From a virus: a stretch of 45,340 bases of DNA. Under the pieces are notes generated by a model. It saw only the letters and a program-made list of their open reading frames with translations. It was not told the DNA's origin and did not search any database. Made by a program: the position numbers and the translations under genes. Every line of letters begins with the position of its first letter. The stretch's first letter is position 1. Of this stretch, positions 45,048 to 45,340 are shown in pieces. Location of the stretch: positions 1 to 45,340 of the IMG/VR virus record IMGVR_UViG_3300020020_000070; one strand, written 5' to 3'.

Positions 45048-45340
45048 ATGACGACCAAGCGGAAGAAGAAGGAACAGACGCAGCTGGACATGCTGCCCCC
45101 TGTGGCCCAGGTCGGCGACATCGTCAGGGTGCCCCAGCATCATCGCAACAAGGACAGGGCACAGCAGCGCCATTGGTGGGGGCAGGTGGTAGGCATGCGC
45201 GCTGACCTGCATCCGATGCTGTACGACGTACAGCGATGCAATGGCCACGGTTGGTACTACGCTAGGGACGTCCAGCTGGTGCAGCTGGTCGCTACAGGGG
45301 GGAGGGAGGGTAAAAAGTCCACCAGCCCCACATTGGAAAC
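45048..45340 (+). CDS. Hypothetical protein, open at right edge of window
   Basis: 97 codons are seen, with no stop before the window ends. The first 80 residues form a plausible phage domain (VAQVGDIVRVPQHHRNKDRA, HWWGQVVGMRADLHPMLYDV, GHGWYYARDVQLVQ). The last 17 (TGGREGKKSTSPTLE) look less coding. If the ends are joined, the frame passes the junction and reaches the ATG at position 47 in frame, giving a fused frame of 267 residues. A missing cohesive end or a count error in the G run at 45297-45302 could hide a true stop. Confidence 0.6.
   Translation, partial: MTTKRKKKEQTQLDMLPPVAQVGDIVRVPQHHRNKDRAQQRHWWGQVVGMRADLHPMLYDVQRCNGHGWYYARDVQLVQLVATGGREGKKSTSPTLE

Noticed and set aside
45269-45298. 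Sixth operator-promoter around GCAGCTGGTCGCTAC near the right end
   Set aside because: The palindrome is recognisable (45281-45295) but no -35 box lies at 16-18 bases, and it lies inside a reading frame. It was kept only as a possible weak site.
1-45340. CRISPR arrays, tRNA genes, insertion sequences and attachment sites
   Set aside because: No regularly spaced direct repeats, no cloverleaf with a CCA end, no transposase and no integrase were seen. The only long array is the in-frame protein repeat at 11.2-13.1 kb.

Overview
The window looks like a nearly complete genome of a siphovirus-type tailed phage (Caudoviricetes) with a very GC-rich genome. It carries an HK97-type head module (P27-type small terminase, large terminase, portal, prohead protease, major capsid), a long non-contractile tail module with a tape measure and a frameshifted chaperone pair, a lysis cassette and a compact recombination/replication region. 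The host cannot be read directly. The GC-rich codon use (GTC for valine, CTG for leucine), the signal-peptide style and the GH108-type endolysin fit a high-GC Pseudomonadota host, but that is inference. No integrase, partition system, tRNA or CRISPR array is visible.

Layout. (1) 47-2202: a small unknown gene and a ParB-like/DNA methyltransferase fusion, rightward. (2) 3179-2194: four small leftward genes of unknown function, converging on the methyltransferase. (3) 3257-10491: rightward packaging and head genes. (4) 10593-18851: a fibre/adhesion module with a 20-residue-repeat protein, a fibre-tail adaptor-like protein, a second tail-tube paralogue, a fibre and a G8-domain/beta-helix fibre. 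(5) 19210-29785: connectors, tail tube, chaperones, tape measure, minor tail proteins and a J-like hub. (6) 29826-32319: membrane proteins, putative holin, GH108 endolysin and a papain-like protease. (7) 41190-32423: a long leftward early block with an exonuclease, a candidate annealing protein, a DUF932 protein, an acyltransferase, exported proteins and many small genes. (8) 41328-45340: a rightward block with a Cro/CI-like regulator, replication proteins, a sigma-region-4-like protein, RusA, an HNH protein and small zinc-ribbon proteins.

Regulation. Five predicted promoters share one design. A 15-bp palindrome related to GTAGCGGNCCGCTAC lies between the -35 and -10 boxes and supplies the TAC of the -10. 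They precede the small leftward operon (3.2 kb), three segments of the long leftward operon (37.1, 38.8 and 41.2 kb) and the regulator gene itself (41.3 kb). This suggests one regulon controlled by the 83-residue Cro/CI-like protein, whose own transcript is predicted to be leaderless.

The most noteworthy items are this operator/promoter family; a 22-copy 20-residue repeat protein with a lectin-like domain inserted in the array; a duplicated tail-tube gene inside the fibre module; a G8-domain fibre and an ILEI/FAM3-like domain in the tail hub of the same virion; a papain-like protease beside the endolysin; a hexapeptide-repeat acyltransferase among the early genes; a 373-base structured non-coding region; and an open frame that runs off the right end and, if the ends are joined, continues in frame into the first gene.
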